From CAZLGM01 sp964623625 (GTDB lineage: Bacteria > Desulfobacterota > Desulfobulbia > Desulfobulbales > Desulfocapsaceae): DNA of 8,204 nt. Of this stretch, positions 7,050 through 8,204 are shown in pieces (position 1 is the first letter of the stretch; the number at the start of each line of letters is the position of its first letter). The notes under the pieces were generated by a model that was not told where the DNA came from, ran no database searches, and was given only the letters and a program-made list of their open reading frames with translations. Both the position numbers and the translations under genes were made by a program. The DNA is taken from NCBI GenBank assembly GCA_964623625.1, contig CAZUUJ010000097.1:1-8204 (forward strand), given 5' to 3'.

Positions 7050-7358
7050 GTGATGATGACCCAAATCGGTAAATTACGAAAACGGGTGCGATACTGGAGA
7101 AACCTGAACTACACTGTCAAACTGATAGGTTTCCTATGTATTATTTTTGGCATTCTTTACTTTCTTCATTTCTTTTCGGAAATAACCGCGCAAAATTTCT
7201 TCGACCACAACGGTCATCTCAGCATCGGCCGTTTATTTGACCTCTTTTTCCTTATCATTCCCCTGCTTCCTGTTTTTTTAGGTTTTACGATGGTCAAGTT
7301 CAGGCACTTCCCGGACGACTTAAAGAGACAGTGCAATAAGTGGAATCTTGAACTGTAG
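7050..7358 (+). CDS. Small two-helix membrane protein of unknown function
   Basis: The frame encodes at most 102 residues. GTG 7050, ATG 7053 and ATG 7056 are consecutive codons. AGG at 7048-7050 sits 5 nt before ATG 7056, making that the likeliest start (MTQIGKLRKRVRYWRN, 100 residues). The N-terminus is strongly basic and so probably cytoplasmic. Two hydrophobic segments follow, at about residues 23-41 (VKLIGFLCIIFGILYFLHF) and 64-83 (DLFFLIIPLLPVFLGFTMV). A short polar loop separates them, and the tail is charged, ending NKWNLEL. The helices and positive-inside pattern look like a real protein, but I recognise no family. It lies 239 nt after the large membrane protein, so operon membership is doubtful, and it converges on the kinase-like gene with 53 nt between stops and no clear terminator. 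Confidence 0.6.
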   Translation: MMMTQIGKLRKRVRYWRNLNYTVKLIGFLCIIFGILYFLHFFSEITAQNFFDHNGHLSIGRLFDLFFLIIPLLPVFLGFTMVKFRHFPDDLKRQCNKWNLEL

Positions 7359-7411
7359 ACCTCCGAACAACACACAGATTGATGATTCTTCTCCTTTCCG
7401 CAATTAAGCGA

Positions 7412-7903
7412 CTATCCGAACTCTTTTTCCGATTTTAATGGAAGCAGTTCACCATGCCACATATCACGGTAACTGTAAGCAACCGGTTTAATAGGAAACC
7501 ACTGTGACTTGTACTTTCTGATGGTATCAATATTGACGTTATGTTTATTACGCCGTTCACACTCTTCAACATCCCAGCGCCATGGAGTATTCGGTTCCTT
7601 GATTATGATCATTGCCCGAAACCGATAAGCAATCATAAAGTAGGGAAGGAGTGTACGCAGAGTTGCTGAGGTGTTTGAAATAACTACTGCTCCCTGTAAT
7701 TTTAGCGCTTCGACGGCTTGTTTTTTACACCATCGTTGGGCAGTTTTAAGTTTGTTTTTGTTAAATGCATAGTTGCCTTTGGAATCTGACATATACATAT
7801 CTACTTCCACATAGGGGCATCGCTTTTGAGCGGCGATTTGGGCACCAAGTGTACTCTTTCCACTGCCTGGCAGACCTCGCACAATATAGAGTGTTCTTCT
7901 CAT
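7412..7903 (-). CDS. P-loop kinase-like ATPase (AAA_33 / N4BP2-type)
   Basis: The 163-residue product opens with a Walker A loop, RGLPGSGKST (residues 9-18), and has VEVDMYMSDSKGNYAFN at 32-48, where D35 is a likely metal or base-interacting acid. Then come QGAVVISNTSATLRTLLPYF (70-89), IIIKEPNTPWRWDVEECERRNKHNV (99-123) and IRKYKSQWFPI. The order P-loop, D.Y, 'vv.NTs', and 'C..RN.H.v....I..m...w' is that of small ATPases annotated AAA_33 or NEDD4-binding-protein-2-like, relatives of polynucleotide and zeta-toxin kinases. The basic ERRNKH segment could serve as an arginine-rich lid. The family's substrate is not settled to my knowledge; phosphorylation of a nucleic acid end or a small molecule is possible. 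The ATG at 7903-7901 is preceded by a weak GGGA site. The gene faces the plus-strand neighbours, stands alone and is full length. It lies divergent to dinB with 248 nt between. No antitoxin-like partner is adjacent, so a toxin role is unsupported. Confidence 0.78.
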   Translation of the reverse strand: MRRTLYIVRGLPGSGKSTLGAQIAAQKRCPYVEVDMYMSDSKGNYAFNKNKLKTAQRWCKKQAVEALKLQGAVVISNTSATLRTLLPYFMIAYRFRAMIIIKEPNTPWRWDVEECERRNKHNVNIDTIRKYKSQWFPIKPVAYSYRDMWHGELLPLKSEKEFG

Positions 7904-7971
7904 CTAGTTCCCAGATAGTTGTCTTCAACTTTTAGAAGGGAGAAAAAACATTGTTCCTACCTTCTACGAAC

Positions 7972-7991
7972 TTATCACCCTTTTCTGATAA
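7972..7991. repeat. Inverted repeat TTATCA-N8-TGATAA
   Basis: A perfect 6-bp inverted repeat with an 8-nt spacer (CCCTTTTC) lies between the divergent kinase-like and dinB genes, about 70 nt before the kinase start. The arrangement would suit a dimeric repressor site or a weak hairpin. No T-run adjoins it, so it is not a convincing terminator. Confidence 0.3.
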
Positions 7992-8000
7992 CATATTCAT

Positions 8001-8037
8001 GCATCAAACCACAAGTTATTCATATGATGCTTTTTTT
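8001..8037 (+). terminator. Weak terminator-like hairpin with T7 tract
   Basis: GCATCA at 8001-8006 can pair with TGATGC at 8025-8030, immediately followed by seven T residues (8031-8037). The 18-nt loop is long and the stem only 6 bp, so the structure is weak. Its orientation would stop plus-strand transcripts entering the dinB upstream region, but no nearby plus-strand gene obviously needs it, the closest ending at 7358. It might be incidental. Confidence 0.25.
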
Positions 8038-8093
8038 AACCATAAAAACTATTTGAAAACACGATTATCAGACAAACGGACTTCATTACTATA

Positions 8094-8116
8094 AGCAAAA
8101 AGCAATCAGCAAAAAG
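8094..8116 (+). repeat. Direct repeat AGCAAAAAG x2 before dinB
   Basis: AGCAAAAAG occurs at 8094-8102 and again at 8108-8116, separated by CAATC, giving a 14-bp period. It directly follows a TATAAG hexamer (8090-8095) that could be a -10 box for dinB, preceded by a poor -35 (TTATCA at 8065-8070, 19-nt spacing). The repeat would then lie in the early transcribed leader. It may be a regulator site or simple A-rich sequence. Confidence 0.3.
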
Positions 8117-8151
8117 AGAATTAATCTATTGAGTATGTTACAGTTGCTTCA

Positions 8152-8204
8152 ATGGATACAAGCCGTAAAATAATTCATATCGATATGGATGCCTTTTACG
8201 CCTC
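8152..8204 (+). CDS. dinB: DNA polymerase IV, N-terminal fragment (runs off the edge)
   Basis: Only 17 codons and two further bases are present: MDTSRKIIHIDMDAFYA. The segment IIHIDMDAFYA is the highly conserved first strand of Y-family polymerases of the DinB type. Its first Asp is a metal ligand of the active site, and FYA is next to the steric-gate position. The enzyme performs error-prone synthesis past damaged bases. ATG 8152 is the first start in the frame after the stop at 8122-8124, with no alternative start codon between. The Shine-Dalgarno is poor. Many dinB genes are LexA-controlled. An imperfect CTATTGAGTATGTTACAG at 8126-8143 has only one good half of the enterobacterial box, so control cannot be claimed. 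The rest of the gene lies beyond the window. Confidence 0.9.
   Translation, partial: MDTSRKIIHIDMDAFYA

Noticed and set aside
7401..7412. CGCAATTAAGCG as a bidirectional terminator between the convergent genes
   Set aside because: Stem of only about three GC pairs and no adjoining T-run on either strand.
8126..8143. LexA-box-like sequence CTATTGAGTATGTTACAG before dinB
   Set aside because: Only the ACAG half matches the enterobacterial consensus and the left half fails; other phyla use different boxes, so it cannot be called.

Overview
This 8.2 kb stretch comes from a bacterial chromosome of moderate to low GC (estimated by eye, low to mid forties in genes, lower between them). Polyprenyl-phosphate-type glycosyltransferases, a GT-C-like membrane protein and a DegT-type aminotransferase point to a Gram-negative cell-envelope glycan locus. 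Codon use and gene style would suit a deltaproteobacterium (Desulfobacterota), but that is a weak inference and no marker in the window fixes the taxonomy.

Layout. Positions 1-635 hold no convincing intact gene. There is a possible decayed transposase fragment on the minus strand, a small hairpin and AT-rich DNA. Positions 636-4810 carry three plus-strand genes that look like one transcription unit: a DegT/DnrJ/EryC1/StrS-type PLP aminotransferase, a GMC-type flavin oxidoreductase with a ferredoxin-like cysteine cluster (gap of only 3 nt), and a GT2 glycosyltransferase with four C-terminal membrane helices (gap of 53 nt). After a 251-nt gap comes a 582-codon polytopic membrane protein (5062-6810) with GT-C-like features and a large soluble loop. 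Then follow a small two-helix membrane protein (7056-7358, or 7050-7358), a convergent P-loop kinase-like gene of the AAA_33/N4BP2 type (7412-7903, minus), and the first 17 codons of a DNA polymerase IV gene (dinB) running off the right edge.

How the genes may work together (inference). The GT2 enzyme would load a sugar from a nucleotide donor onto a polyprenyl phosphate at the inner face of the membrane, and the GT-C-like protein would transfer that sugar at the outer face. The flavin oxidoreductase could oxidise a hydroxyl to a ketone that the translationally adjacent aminotransferase then converts to an amine. Together they would make or decorate an amino-sugar-containing surface glycan. 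The aminotransferase has an unusual hydrophobic stretch, which raises the possibility that its substrate is membrane-bound. The right-hand genes (small membrane protein, kinase, dinB) look unrelated to this set.

The most worthwhile leads are the Fe-S-type motif inside the GMC oxidoreductase, the oxidoreductase/aminotransferase pair, the cysteine-bearing loop of the GT-C-like protein, and a 19-nt near-identical repeat lying upstream of two of the genes.
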